Source: DASQZK01 sp963771005
GTDB taxonomy: Bacteria; Bacteroidota; Bacteroidia; Bacteroidales; GCA-2748055
Reading direction: 5' to 3'
Assembly (NCBI GenBank): GCA_963771005.1
Contig: CAVYRO010000003.1
Coordinates: 938,313 to 1,002,312, forward strand
Length of the DNA stretch: 64,000 bases
The notes beneath the pieces were generated by a model. The model did not search any database and was not told the origin of the DNA. It saw only the letters and a program-made list of their open reading frames with translations. Both the position numbers and the translations under genes were made by a program. Numbering within the stretch: position 1 is the first letter of the stretch; the number at the start of each line of letters is the position of its first letter. Of the stretch, positions 36,437-45,319 are shown one piece after another.

Positions 36437-36652
36437 ATGGACAAAAGAGCTGAATTAAATGAGATGTTGTCAATGGCAATGACACATAGTTTTCCTCCCT
36501 GGAAAATAATCTTTGATCCTGTCCCCGATTGGTTCAGGACAATCGACAAGGATCAGTGGTTCCGGTTTCAGGAATTGGAAATTGAAATTCAAAAAAAAGA
36601 ACTTGACCTGCAACAACATCGAATCAAAAACCTGAGAGATATTATGAAGTAG
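36437..36652 (+). CDS. Short peptide (71 aa), candidate partner or substrate of the radical SAM enzyme
   Basis: 71 residues. The N-terminal half is aromatic (THSFPPWKIIFDPVPDWFRTI, with several Pro, Trp and Phe) and the C-terminal half is a charged helix (ELEIEIQKKELDLQQHRIKNL). It is 91 bases upstream of a B12-binding radical SAM gene on the same strand, with no terminator between. Size and position are those of a possible modified-peptide precursor or a small accessory protein. No known precursor family recognised. Confidence 0.65.
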   Translation: MDKRAELNEMLSMAMTHSFPPWKIIFDPVPDWFRTIDKDQWFRFQELEIEIQKKELDLQQHRIKNLRDIMK

Positions 36653-36743
36653 ATCAGGGATTCTTTATCAAGGCTTGAGTGGTGGATCAGCAGGATGTTA
36701 TTCAATGCTTTTTACTGCCATGCCTGACTTATGGCTAAACTTT

Positions 36744-38363
36744 ATGAAAAAGGCTGATATAATTCTACTTGGTTATGAAGACCTTGAAAACATTGGTCTT
36801 CGATCAATTAAGGCATTCTTGGATTCAAAAAATGTCAGCTCGATCATAATGCCATTTACGGAATCAAACCAACAAGAGATCCTTGAAACAATTTTGAAAA
36901 CCCAACCTAAAATTGTTGGGTTTTCATTTATATTCCAATATACAATTGAAAAATTTTCCGATTTGGCCGCCTATTTAAGAAGCAACGGAGTGAAGTCTCA
37001 TTTCACAGCCGGCGGACATTTTCCGAGTCTTGAACCCGCATTGACATTCAAAGAAGTGCCCGAATTGGACAGTATAGTCCGGTTTGAAGGTGAGTACACT
37101 TTATTTGAACTCTTTTTAAATTTGGATTGTCCTCATTTATGGGGGGAAATTCAGGGTCTGGCATTCCGGAAGAATCCGGATATCATCATGAATCCCGGCA
37201 GATCTTTAATAGAGGATTTGGACAGCTTACCTGTCATCTATCGTGATGAGATCCCGATGAGCATTAATGGCGTTAATATGGCTTATATGCTGGCAAGCCG
37301 GGGGTGTTTGAATAATTGTTCCTTTTGCAGCATTCGTCAGTTTTATAATACTTCAGAAGGCAGATTACGGAGATCCAGGTCTGCGGAATCGGTTGCTGCT
37401 GAAATGCTATCCCTGTACAACACAAAACAGGTCCGGATATTTCTTTTTCAGGATGATGATTTCGCCAACCGGTCAGTTAACCAAAAAAAATGGATCGAAA
37501 GCTTTCTGGGTGAACTTGATAAATTAAACCTGAGCAGGGTTATTAACTGGAAAATCTCTTGCAGGGTTGATGATGTGGAGGAGGAAATGCTGAAGACGAT
37601 GATCGATCATGGTTTATTCGCGATCTATCTTGGTGTCGAATCAGGGAGCAAGACCGGCCTGGAGACTTTGAATAAAGGTGTGACTGTTGATCAAAACCTG
37701 GAAGCGATAGCTTTGATCAAAAAATTAAATATCGAGTTATCAATTGGGTTCATGCTCTTTGACCCGTCATCAACTATTCATTCATTGCGTGAAAATATTC
37801 ATTTTTTGGATGAAGTTGGAGCAGACGGTTATTTTCCAATTAATTTTTGCAAGATGCTACCTTATGGCGGAACTCCTGTCGAAAAACAACTCAAAGCCGA
37901 AGGGCGATTAAAAGGATCCGTCCTAAAACCGGATTATGATTTTAAAGATCCGCTCCTAAATTGGTATTCTTTCCTGGTAAACCGGATATTCAGCCGACGC
38001 AATTTCGATTCGAAAGGCCTGGTTTCGCTACTTCAACAGGCAGATTTTGATATCCGCCTATCGTCCGGATTTTCACATTCCGAAGGAAAATTTAAAGCCG
38101 TTCATTCCGGATTAATGAATATCATCGGTCGTGCAAACCGGTCGGCCGTTATGACTCTGAACCAATTGCTTGATTTATTAATTCTTAACGGTGTTGATAA
38201 GGTACTGAATGATAAAACGGCATTGCTGGGTTTGTTTGAAAAAGAATGGCAGTCGGAGGTTGCAATTGAAAAAGATCTGATCAAATTCAGAAAGAAGTAT
38301 TTAGCTGATTTGGTTGGGGATCAATTGAGACCCGCAGATCCCGTTTATCCCTCCAAAATATAG
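36744..38363 (+). CDS. B12-binding radical SAM protein
   Basis: 539 residues from ATG 36744 (MKKADIILLGYEDLENIG); an earlier ATG at 36675 is in frame but adds poor sequence. The N-terminal part is a cobalamin-binding-type Rossmann domain (ADIILLGYEDL, IVGFSFIFQYTIEKFSDLA, FTAGGHFPSLEP). The radical SAM cluster motif ASRGCLNNCSFCSIRQFY (CxxxCxxC, near residues 188-195) follows, then LFQDDDFANR and AIYLGVESGSKTGLETLNKG. The substrate is unknown. Class B enzymes of this kind often methylate unactivated carbon in peptides or natural products. Confidence 0.9.
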   Translation: MKKADIILLGYEDLENIGLRSIKAFLDSKNVSSIIMPFTESNQQEILETILKTQPKIVGFSFIFQYTIEKFSDLAAYLRSNGVKSHFTAGGHFPSLEPALTFKEVPELDSIVRFEGEYTLFELFLNLDCPHLWGEIQGLAFRKNPDIIMNPGRSLIEDLDSLPVIYRDEIPMSINGVNMAYMLASRGCLNNCSFCSIRQFYNTSEGRLRRSRSAESVAAEMLSLYNTKQVRIFLFQDDDFANRSVNQKKWIESFLGELDKLNLSRVINWKISCRVDDVEEEMLKTMIDHGLFAIYLGVESGSKTGLETLNKGVTVDQNLEAIALIKKLNIELSIGFMLFDPSSTIHSLRENIHFLDEVGADGYFPINFCKMLPYGGTPVEKQLKAEGRLKGSVLKPDYDFKDPLLNWYSFLVNRIFSRRNFDSKGLVSLLQQADFDIRLSSGFSHSEGKFKAVHSGLMNIIGRANRSAVMTLNQLLDLLILNGVDKVLNDKTALLGLFEKEWQSEVAIEKDLIKFRKKYLADLVGDQLRPADPVYPSKI

Positions 38364-38385
38364 GAAAAAGTAAAATTAAACGCTG

Positions 38386-38608
38386 GGTTTTCGCTCAGGG
38401 ACCGGCGACTTCATTCAAGAGGGTGAACTTTTCGGATGGTGGTAAGGCAGGCCAAAGGCCCTTATGTATAAATCTAAAATTCAATGGTTTTCTTATGAAG
38501 GGCCTTTGGCCTGCCTTACCACCATCCTAAAAGTTCTTCGTTCATCGAATTGACCGGTCCCTGAGCGAAGTCGAAGGGTTGTCGAGTTTTCTTTCTGATA
38601 CTAAATAA
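38386..38608. repeat. Long palindromic repeat (family B), near-full copy 2
   Basis: Inner arms GGATGGTGGTAAGGCAGGCC and GGCCTGCCTTACCACCATCC flank an AT-rich centre; the outer arms carry CGCTCAGGGACCGG and CCGGTCCCTGAGCG. The left end is shorter than in copy 3. It separates the radical SAM gene from the metalloprotease. Confidence 0.85.
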
Positions 38609-38638
38609 GAGCTAATAAAATAAATAAAATCAGAAATT

Positions 38639-39199
38639 ATGGCTAAAAGAAAATCAGTCGAAAAACCGGATTCATCAGGACCGGTGCGACATCTGAATCA
38701 CAATGCTTTTCCAGTGGAAGCGAGGGGAGTATCTTTATTACAGGCAGCGATAAACTACTTAAAAGACAATGCGGAGTATTATCATTTAAGTATGGATGAT
38801 ATCGAAAAAATGGTTCTTCAACTGGAAGGAAAATGGGTTGAGGAAGGATCTTCATTTCGGTTTGAGACCCAGAAGGAAATCATGGATTTAATGACATTCG
38901 TATTTGTCCAGACATACTCCGGACTTCCTGTTTGGGAAGCCGGCATCTCTGTTTCAATCGACAGGAAAAAGAATCGCATTTTGAGTTCTCTTTCCTCCGC
39001 TTATGACGATATCGAAGTTTCGACGGTTGACAGGGCAAAGCTTGAGAAAGAAATTGAAGTCCCGGCACTTCTTCAGGCCCTGGGAACGGAAAAAGAAACA
39101 AAATCAAGAAAATCAGAAATAAAGATACTTAGTGAAAGATTACTGGTTTATCAATTCCTGGCAAATAAAAGAACAATTTTCTCTCGCGGATCGATCTGA
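38639..39199 (+). CDS. FTP-like propeptide half of a frame-disrupted metalloprotease
   Basis: 186 residues without a signal peptide. The segment MTFVFVQTYSGLPVWEAGISVSIDRKKNRILSSLSSAYDDI matches the fungalysin/thermolysin propeptide (FTP) pattern, and SERLLVYQF matches the following PepSY-like segment. The frame ends at 39199, overlapping the next frame by 68 bases. The natural join is around 39175-39185 (TIFS followed by LADRSEG in the +1 frame). So this is the N-terminal part of one protein of about 980 residues. Confidence 0.75.
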   Translation: MAKRKSVEKPDSSGPVRHLNHNAFPVEARGVSLLQAAINYLKDNAEYYHLSMDDIEKMVLQLEGKWVEEGSSFRFETQKEIMDLMTFVFVQTYSGLPVWEAGISVSIDRKKNRILSSLSSAYDDIEVSTVDRAKLEKEIEVPALLQALGTEKETKSRKSEIKILSERLLVYQFLANKRTIFSRGSI

Positions 39200-41567
39200 G
39201 GGTGAAAACAGGAAATTGCATCTGGAGGAGTTTGGTCTGCCGTTGCCTCCCGTTCCCAATACAATCAAAGAGGGAACTTTTTATATTGTAAAAGAAGTGA
39301 TATTCAATTATCCCCTTCCACAGGCACCCTCCTTAATATGGCGTGCATTTGTTGAGATAAAGACAGGTGCGGTGCTCTATCTTCGTCCTTTTGGAAGTAA
39401 TGCGATGGTTTATGTCAAAGATCCGATCACGAGCGGAAGCGGGCTGAATCCATCCTCTTCCGATGCTGCCTTAACAGGAATAAGAGATACAGTTGCCCTG
39501 GGAAATTTAAACCCTCCGGGACCGGGCGGGGTGCAATCACTGACCGGAAGTCTGGTGAGTGTCCAGAATGTCGAAACCCCTGCTGTAGCTTCGCCTACGG
39601 ATACTGCACCGTACAATTTCAGTTACAATGCACGCACCAATAATTTTGCAGCCGTTAACACCTATTTTCACTGCAATAATTTTTTGCAGCTTATTTTAGA
39701 TATGGGATTTGGAATGGCATATTTTAACGGGACGGTCTTTCCTGTTCCCTGTGATCACAGGGGATTAAACGAGCCCAATACCGGAGAAACGCAGATCGGT
39801 ATGGGAGGTCCGAGTGACATTCGCAATGCCATCAATGCCCATTGCCTGGGAAATACGACCGGGATCACATCCGTCGATCTTGCCCTTGCGGATATCAGCG
39901 ATATTGCCTTACCCGTAACCTCGGCACAGATAACCGCAAATCACCTGGGTATAGCATCATCTGCCAGAGTAGTCCTCCATGAAATAGGTGGGCATGGAGT
40001 TTTGTATTGTCATGTAGGCACTGCAAATTTTGGATTCTCACACAGTGCGGGCGATAGTGTCGCTGTAATTTTGAATGACCCCGGGACTTCGGCACCCGAC
40101 AGATTTGTATCATTTCCCTGGGTCAACATCGGAAGGCGTCATGACCGCACCCCTGGAGCTGGCTGGGGGTGGGCAGGAAGTATCGCATTAAATCCTTTTA
40201 GTATTACATTGGATCGTGGAGGATACAACAATGAACAAATATTATCCACCACGCTTTTTCGTCTGTATCGTTCTATGGGTGGGGATTCGACAAACCTTAA
40301 CACCCAAAAATTCGCATCCCGTTTTGCAGTGTACTTAATATTAAAAACGATCGGGTCTTTGTCATCCACTACAAATCCGGCAAATGCGCTGGCATTCGAA
40401 CAGGCCATGGAAAGTGCGGATGCAAACGACTGGAACTCACTGAATCCTATGGAGACACATGCGGGAGGTGCCTACATGAAGGTGATTCGCTGGGCTTTTG
40501 AAAAACAGGGATTGTTCCAGCTTCCGGGAACAGCGACACCGAACAACAGCGTTGGGAATCCGCCTCCTGTTGATGTTTACATAGATGACGGAAGGCACGG
40601 TGAGTATGGTTATCAGCACAACCATTGGAGTTGTCAGGATATCTGGAACCGGACGGATCTAACCATGGGGGATGGCGGCGGGGCTCACCAAACACCCATC
40701 ACCGATCAAACAAACTATGCTTTCGTAAGAATTAAAAACAGGGGTTACCAAACCGCAGCGAATATAGTTGTAAAGGGATTCCATTGCCTGCCCGGTGTGG
40801 GTTTAGTGTATCCCAATGACTGGATCCCGATGGATACAGCTCAGTTAACTGCACCGGATTTAGCTGCCAACGACAACGTAGGCGAAGTGGTCGGGCCATT
40901 TAGCTGGATACCTTCACAAGTAGGACATGAATGTATGTTCTTCAGTGTTTCGGCCGCTGGTAATCCCTTTGTAACAGCAACTCAGGACCACAGCAATATC
41001 GACGGACGCGTAACAGGCCCTATTCCGGAATGGCGGCTCGTGCCTCATGACAATAACATAGGACAAAGGAATGTTGAGCCCGTGGCAAGTAGTTTTCGGG
41101 GTTTAATCGCTTCCTTCATGAACCACCCTTTCTGGATAAGAAATACGTTTAGCAGGGAAGTGCCTGTTGAGATCAGTATTGATCTCCCGGCAGTGTTACT
41201 GAGAAATCAATGGAAACTTGTTGTCGTCAGCGGAGGTGGTCAGTCATTTTTCCTGAAAGAGGGAGAAAGGAAAAAAGTCAGCCTAAAAATGATTGCCGGC
41301 AAAGATTTTAACATTAAAGAGGAAGCAGGCAATCAACAAATAGAGATCACGGTTAGGCAGGACGGGATTCTTGTTGGTGGAATGAATTATTACATTGATC
41401 CGCTCATGGAATACCCGGCCGGTTATCCGGATAAAGAGCATGGGGAATGCAATAAGACCGCCACATCCCTTATCAAGTGCCTTGATTTGCCGAATTTAAA
41501 GATCAAATCCATTAATGTTCGGAAGATCAATCTTGATATTTGTTTTGATGAGGATTGTGAATGTTAG
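39132..41567 (+). CDS. Gluzincin-like metallopeptidase (HExxH), C-terminal part of a frame-disrupted gene
   Basis: 811 residues. The N-terminus completes the propeptide (LIWRAFVEIKTGAVLYLRP). The zinc motif HEIGGH is at residues 283-288, followed by FGFSHSAGDSVAVILNDP, the region where the third ligand and glycosidic-type HSAGDS motif of fungalysin-like bacterial enzymes lie. The long C-terminal part looks like beta-sandwich domains. The very C-terminus has several Cys (CDEDCEC-like tail, ICFDEDCEC). It follows a radical SAM gene after a palindromic repeat. It may be a protease acting on a secreted or modified peptide, which is only inference. Confidence 0.78.
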   Translation: MKDYWFINSWQIKEQFSLADRSEGENRKLHLEEFGLPLPPVPNTIKEGTFYIVKEVIFNYPLPQAPSLIWRAFVEIKTGAVLYLRPFGSNAMVYVKDPITSGSGLNPSSSDAALTGIRDTVALGNLNPPGPGGVQSLTGSLVSVQNVETPAVASPTDTAPYNFSYNARTNNFAAVNTYFHCNNFLQLILDMGFGMAYFNGTVFPVPCDHRGLNEPNTGETQIGMGGPSDIRNAINAHCLGNTTGITSVDLALADISDIALPVTSAQITANHLGIASSARVVLHEIGGHGVLYCHVGTANFGFSHSAGDSVAVILNDPGTSAPDRFVSFPWVNIGRRHDRTPGAGWGWAGSIALNPFSITLDRGGYNNEQILSTTLFRLYRSMGGDSTNLNTQKFASRFAVYLILKTIGSLSSTTNPANALAFEQAMESADANDWNSLNPMETHAGGAYMKVIRWAFEKQGLFQLPGTATPNNSVGNPPPVDVYIDDGRHGEYGYQHNHWSCQDIWNRTDLTMGDGGGAHQTPITDQTNYAFVRIKNRGYQTAANIVVKGFHCLPGVGLVYPNDWIPMDTAQLTAPDLAANDNVGEVVGPFSWIPSQVGHECMFFSVSAAGNPFVTATQDHSNIDGRVTGPIPEWRLVPHDNNIGQRNVEPVASSFRGLIASFMNHPFWIRNTFSREVPVEISIDLPAVLLRNQWKLVVVSGGGQSFFLKEGERKKVSLKMIAGKDFNIKEEAGNQQIEITVRQDGILVGGMNYYIDPLMEYPAGYPDKEHGECNKTATSLIKCLDLPNLKIKSINVRKINLDICFDEDCEC

Positions 41568-41614
41568 GAAGAGGATTTGACGGAAAGGGCAGTGACGCGG
41601 ATTCTCTTTTAATC

Positions 41615-41662
41615 ATATAAGGCACATTAGGCACATAATATTGAAACTTATGTGCCTTATAT
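41615..41662. other. Inverted repeat (13-bp perfect arms)
   Basis: ATATAAGGCACAT at 41615-41627 pairs with ATGTGCCTTATAT at 41650-41662. A related CTTATGTGCCTTATGTGGTT lies at 44931-44950, just left of palindromic element copy 3. It sits between convergent genes and may serve as a terminator or be part of a dispersed repeat. Confidence 0.5.
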
Positions 41663-41893
41663 GGTTTGCGGGATTTCCATTTGGAACCCACGCAAACCGC
41701 ACTGAAGAACTGCCTGTATGCTCTGCATCCACCCGCATCGGTTTAATGCATATACCATTTTCAGCTTCAATGTCCAGGTGGTAATCGTAAAAATTTGTTT
41801 TTTCATGAGCTTACATTAAATCTTCAAATCAGAATGTATATAATTTCCTCCGGCGACAAAAAGTTTTTAACTTCTTTTTGGCTGATTTCCAGA

Positions 41894-42766
41894 TTAATGT
41901 CCTTCTGAATTATTCAGTTCATCCATGTATTTTTGCCATGTTTTTACAGAAAATTTTAAAAATTCTTCCGGTTTTTCCGCGATGTTATAACACTGGAGTC
42001 CGACAGGGCCTTTATATCCTTTATCCTTCAGCAATTGCAATACTTTTAATACATCGTAATTACCCTTTCCCAAAGGCTGAATAAGCCTGTCCCAGCCCAT
42101 TTCATGGGTTGGCCCGTCATCCGCTCCGTTGATGGAAACCAGGAAAAGGTATGGCATTGCCTGGTCCAGCCTTTGTTCCAGTTTAGAAGGGTCATCCGCT
42201 TTAAGAAAATGGCAGAGATTAAAGACGGTGCCGACATTATCGCGATCTATTTCTTTAGATAACCGGACTCCGTCTGTGACTTTCTCAACCCAATTATCCG
42301 TATGTGGATAAAAAGCCAGTTTTAAGCCTGTCGGCTTTGCAAAATCAGCCAGATCCCTGATAATTTTGATACACCGGGCATCACCTGCCGGATCGGAGGG
42401 TTTATATTTTTCACTATGTACATGCATCCAGATATAAGGTATCTCTCCATTCCATTTGGTGATATATGACTTGAGTCTGTCATCATAAGGGTTTTCAGCA
42501 TCCAGATCGATCTTTATATAGACAGTAAATGCTCTCAGTCCTTTCTTTTTCAATTCAGGGATCAATTCGTCCGCACGATCCAGTCCATTTAATTCCATTC
42601 CGGCAAAACCAGCATTATAAACCAAATTCACCCAATATTCGGCATCTTTCGATTTTGCATTCCATAATCCATCTTCAAAAACAAAAAGATCCGGATGGAA
42701 AGCTTGCGAATAAATACCCGTGAAAGGAAGAAATAAACACAAGAGGGAAAACCAAAACTTTTTCAT
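41894..42766 (-). CDS. Secreted sugar phosphate isomerase/epimerase-like TIM barrel
   Basis: 290 residues with a signal peptide (MKKFWFSLLCLFLPFTGIYSQ). The body follows the xylose-isomerase-like AP endonuclease-2 fold pattern: YWVNLVYNAGFAGMELNGLD, LRAFTVYIKIDLD, IPYIWMHVHSEKYK, LKLAFYPHTDNW, VGTVFNLCHFLKAD and GPVGLQCYNI, with likely metal ligands Glu, His, His and Gln. Secreted members in Bacteroidota probably isomerise or epimerise sugars from polysaccharide breakdown. The next minus-strand gene upstream (43006-44427) is a lyase-like propeller. Confidence 0.85.
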   Translation of the reverse strand: MKKFWFSLLCLFLPFTGIYSQAFHPDLFVFEDGLWNAKSKDAEYWVNLVYNAGFAGMELNGLDRADELIPELKKKGLRAFTVYIKIDLDAENPYDDRLKSYITKWNGEIPYIWMHVHSEKYKPSDPAGDARCIKIIRDLADFAKPTGLKLAFYPHTDNWVEKVTDGVRLSKEIDRDNVGTVFNLCHFLKADDPSKLEQRLDQAMPYLFLVSINGADDGPTHEMGWDRLIQPLGKGNYDVLKVLQLLKDKGYKGPVGLQCYNIAEKPEEFLKFSVKTWQKYMDELNNSEGH

Positions 42767-43005
42767 ACGTTTATTATTAAGATTTATTTCTAAATGAATA
42801 AAGCAGGGAAGTTAAAATTCAATCGGATTTATTTTTCTCCTGGCCTTTGAAATATTCCTTTATCATCTTCTCCAGTTTTTTTGGTAAGTAAAGACAGGTT
42901 GGTGGCCAGACTTACTGAAAAAAAATATTTAACGGAATGTTTCACTAATTATAATTGTTTGTACTTCTTAACTTCCCCATTAATAGGCCACCCGACAGAT
43001 GTACC

Positions 43006-44427
43006 TTATATTCCGCCCAGCGCAAACAGATTGTATCCGTTCCCCGATTGTTTTTGATTGACCAGGTAGAACGGGTGTTCATATCTTCTTTTTGCCTGAG
43101 AAGAATCCTTTGCATTTAGGTCCGCCCAGATAATAATCTTCCCGTCATTTGAATAGCTTAGGATCTGTTCCCCTTCCATGTTGGTGAATTTCGAAGCCAT
43201 GGCTACCCGGCCGCCGACATTGCCGAGGATCTTACCTTTATTGTCGATTACCGTTCCGTCTCCTTCGAAATAGCCTTTTACCAATTCATGTATTCCGTCG
43301 CCATTGAGATCGACAGGAATGGTGGTGTACACTTTAAATCCCAGATCAATGGGTTTACCGCTGAATGCTTCCCAGGTATATTCGACAACTCCTTTTCGCT
43401 GTTCACCCTCGGCAGACCTTACTTTCTGTGCGATCTTTATCCCTAAAACCACAGGTTCACCGTTTTCCCCGATCCTGGCAGCCCACCCTGTGTCAATATG
43501 CCCTTCATCCAGATCCTCCCATACAATCCGGCCGTGGTCATCATAAAAAACGACCCTGGGCGGTTGTTTGATAAATTGCTCGCGGCAGGTGTGGAAATAC
43601 CATTTGTTGGTTTTCCAGTCGAGAACGGGTTCGATAATATCCGAATGTCCTTCCCATCTGTCCTGATCGCCACAGAATAGCTCTTTACCTGTTTTCATTT
43701 CAATGCAGCGCTCTCCCCAAAGGATTTCATCAATTCCATCATGGTTGATATCCACCACCGGGGTTACATGGCTTCCAATGCAACCCTTGGCATCTGCGGG
43801 GATCTTATGTTCCCAAAGCGAGTTCATATCTTTGTCCCATGCCTGAATAGCCATGGGTCCGTATGTTCCCTGTGCAGTGATCAAAACGGGTTTTCCATTT
43901 ACGTATCCCCCGAAGATGAAATGACGATAAAGCGCTGACATTTCCTGGTTGCGCGCAGGTTCCGGCCACTTCCACTGGCCGACGGCCTTTCCCGTTTTTG
44001 CGTCAACACGTTCAATTACGTATTCTCTGTAGTCCAGGGGGTGTTCCGGGTCCTGGTTGTCGATGATGTAGATTTCATCTTCTCCGTTCTGATCCATATC
44101 AAAAGCGAAAACCGGACTAAACCATACGCCGGGAACGACACCTTTCCCCAGATCTCTTTTCCAGAGTATATTTCCGGAGACATCAAAGAGTATCATTTTT
44201 AATGTATGCTCCGGAAAGAAAAACATCCCGATATAAGGGTCGATCTCTGAATCCTCGGAATAAAGTGCACAGATGGCTTTTTTGCCATCCAGGTTAACCG
44301 GAACGGCGCGAAATTGACCCAAAGAGGTTCCGAGATCTATCTTTACAACCGGTTTTAGGTCAATGGATTCCCCCCGAGCCTGAATGGCCATCGCAAGGAA
44401 AAACGAAATTTTTAGTATTTTCAGCAT
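43006..44427 (-). CDS. Secreted beta-propeller protein, rhamnogalacturonan-lyase/FG-GAP-like
   Basis: 473 residues with a signal peptide (MLKILKISFFLAMAIQARG). Repeated calcium-loop-like segments characterise FG-GAP or PL11-type propellers: FDMDQNGEDEIYIIDNQD, VVDINHDGIDEILWGERCIEM and PVDLNGDGIHELVKGYFEGDG. PL11 rhamnogalacturonan lyases share this architecture but are longer and carry an N-terminal beta domain not seen here, so an exact activity is not assigned. A plausible polysaccharide-degradation partner of the neighbouring isomerase-like gene. Confidence 0.75.
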   Translation of the reverse strand: MLKILKISFFLAMAIQARGESIDLKPVVKIDLGTSLGQFRAVPVNLDGKKAICALYSEDSEIDPYIGMFFFPEHTLKMILFDVSGNILWKRDLGKGVVPGVWFSPVFAFDMDQNGEDEIYIIDNQDPEHPLDYREYVIERVDAKTGKAVGQWKWPEPARNQEMSALYRHFIFGGYVNGKPVLITAQGTYGPMAIQAWDKDMNSLWEHKIPADAKGCIGSHVTPVVDINHDGIDEILWGERCIEMKTGKELFCGDQDRWEGHSDIIEPVLDWKTNKWYFHTCREQFIKQPPRVVFYDDHGRIVWEDLDEGHIDTGWAARIGENGEPVVLGIKIAQKVRSAEGEQRKGVVEYTWEAFSGKPIDLGFKVYTTIPVDLNGDGIHELVKGYFEGDGTVIDNKGKILGNVGGRVAMASKFTNMEGEQILSYSNDGKIIIWADLNAKDSSQAKRRYEHPFYLVNQKQSGNGYNLFALGGI

Positions 44428-44951
44428 GGTTTATAGAATTTCCCGGGTCATACGACATTCAGATATAATTTGCTCAACTTATAACTACCACCAAGGTACA
44501 TATTTCAATGTCTTTTTTCTCCTCCATATTAAAAATCCGTTCTGCATTTTGATGCATAATAGGTTCAATCAGTTCAAGGGCATCGTTGAGAGTCGAGGGT
44601 ATGCCATGCCGATAGTTATGCATATCCTGTATTTTTTAGCTTTCATTTTAGCCAATTGTACCATTCTCCAGATCCACGAAAGATTACTTGTTAATTCCTT
44701 AAAATTTTCTTTCCGGAGAGTATCAACCTCTCCATTGGATTCAAAAGAGGACAGCAAAGAGGAATTTACTATTTTAATAAATTTACATCTTAACAAATTA
44801 CACAAAAAAAAATAAATAACTACAGTTTCGCACTTGAACCACATAATGAAACATGAGTAGAGGGAGAGGAACCTTAGAAGTCACACGGGGATTTATAAGA
44901 AGATTAATCGCCGTCTCATACCATTGAAGCTTATGTGCCTTATGTGGTTAA
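44428..44951. other. Intergenic region with no recognised gene
   Basis: AT-rich DNA upstream of the propeller gene. I see a possible decayed frame around 44560-44810 but no convincing start, length or motif. It ends in the CTTATGTGCCTTATGTGG phrase that abuts the palindromic repeat. Confidence 0.4.
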
Positions 44952-45206
44952 ATAGTGTTTGCAAGAAAACCCGACAACCCTTCGACTTCGCTCAGGGACC
45001 GGCGACTTCATTCAAGAGGGTGAACTTTTCGGATGGTGGTAAGGCAGGCCAGAGGCCCTTATGTATAAATCTAAAATTCAATGGTTTTCTTATGAAGGGC
45101 CTTTGGCCTGCCTTACCACCATCCGAAAAGTTCTTCGTTCATCGAATTGACCGGTCCCTGAGCGAAGTCGAAGGGTTGCCGGGTTTTCTTTCTGATAATA
45201 AATAGT
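44952..45206. repeat. Long palindromic repeat (family B), near-full copy 3
   Basis: The most complete copy. Outer arms carry AACCCTTCGACTTCGCTCAG and CTGAGCGAAGTCGAAGGGTT; inner arms carry GGATGGTGGTAAGGCAGGCC and GGCCTGCCTTACCACCATCC, around an AT-rich centre with TTCAATGGTTTTCTTATG. The whole unit can fold into one long hairpin. It lies about 110 bases upstream of the large helicase fusion gene. Confidence 0.88.
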
Positions 45207-45319
45207 AGATTCCCCAACGTTGAATAATGCATTTCAAAGAGGGGTAGGAAGAGGAATCTTAGGAATTTTGTCACGAATAATTATCTTTAGGAGCAGTTGA
45301 ATAAAAAAGCTGAAGATCG

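Noticed and set aside
44384..44815. Plus-strand frame of 143 residues upstream of the palindromic repeat
   Set aside because: Begins antisense to the propeller gene and has no recognisable features.
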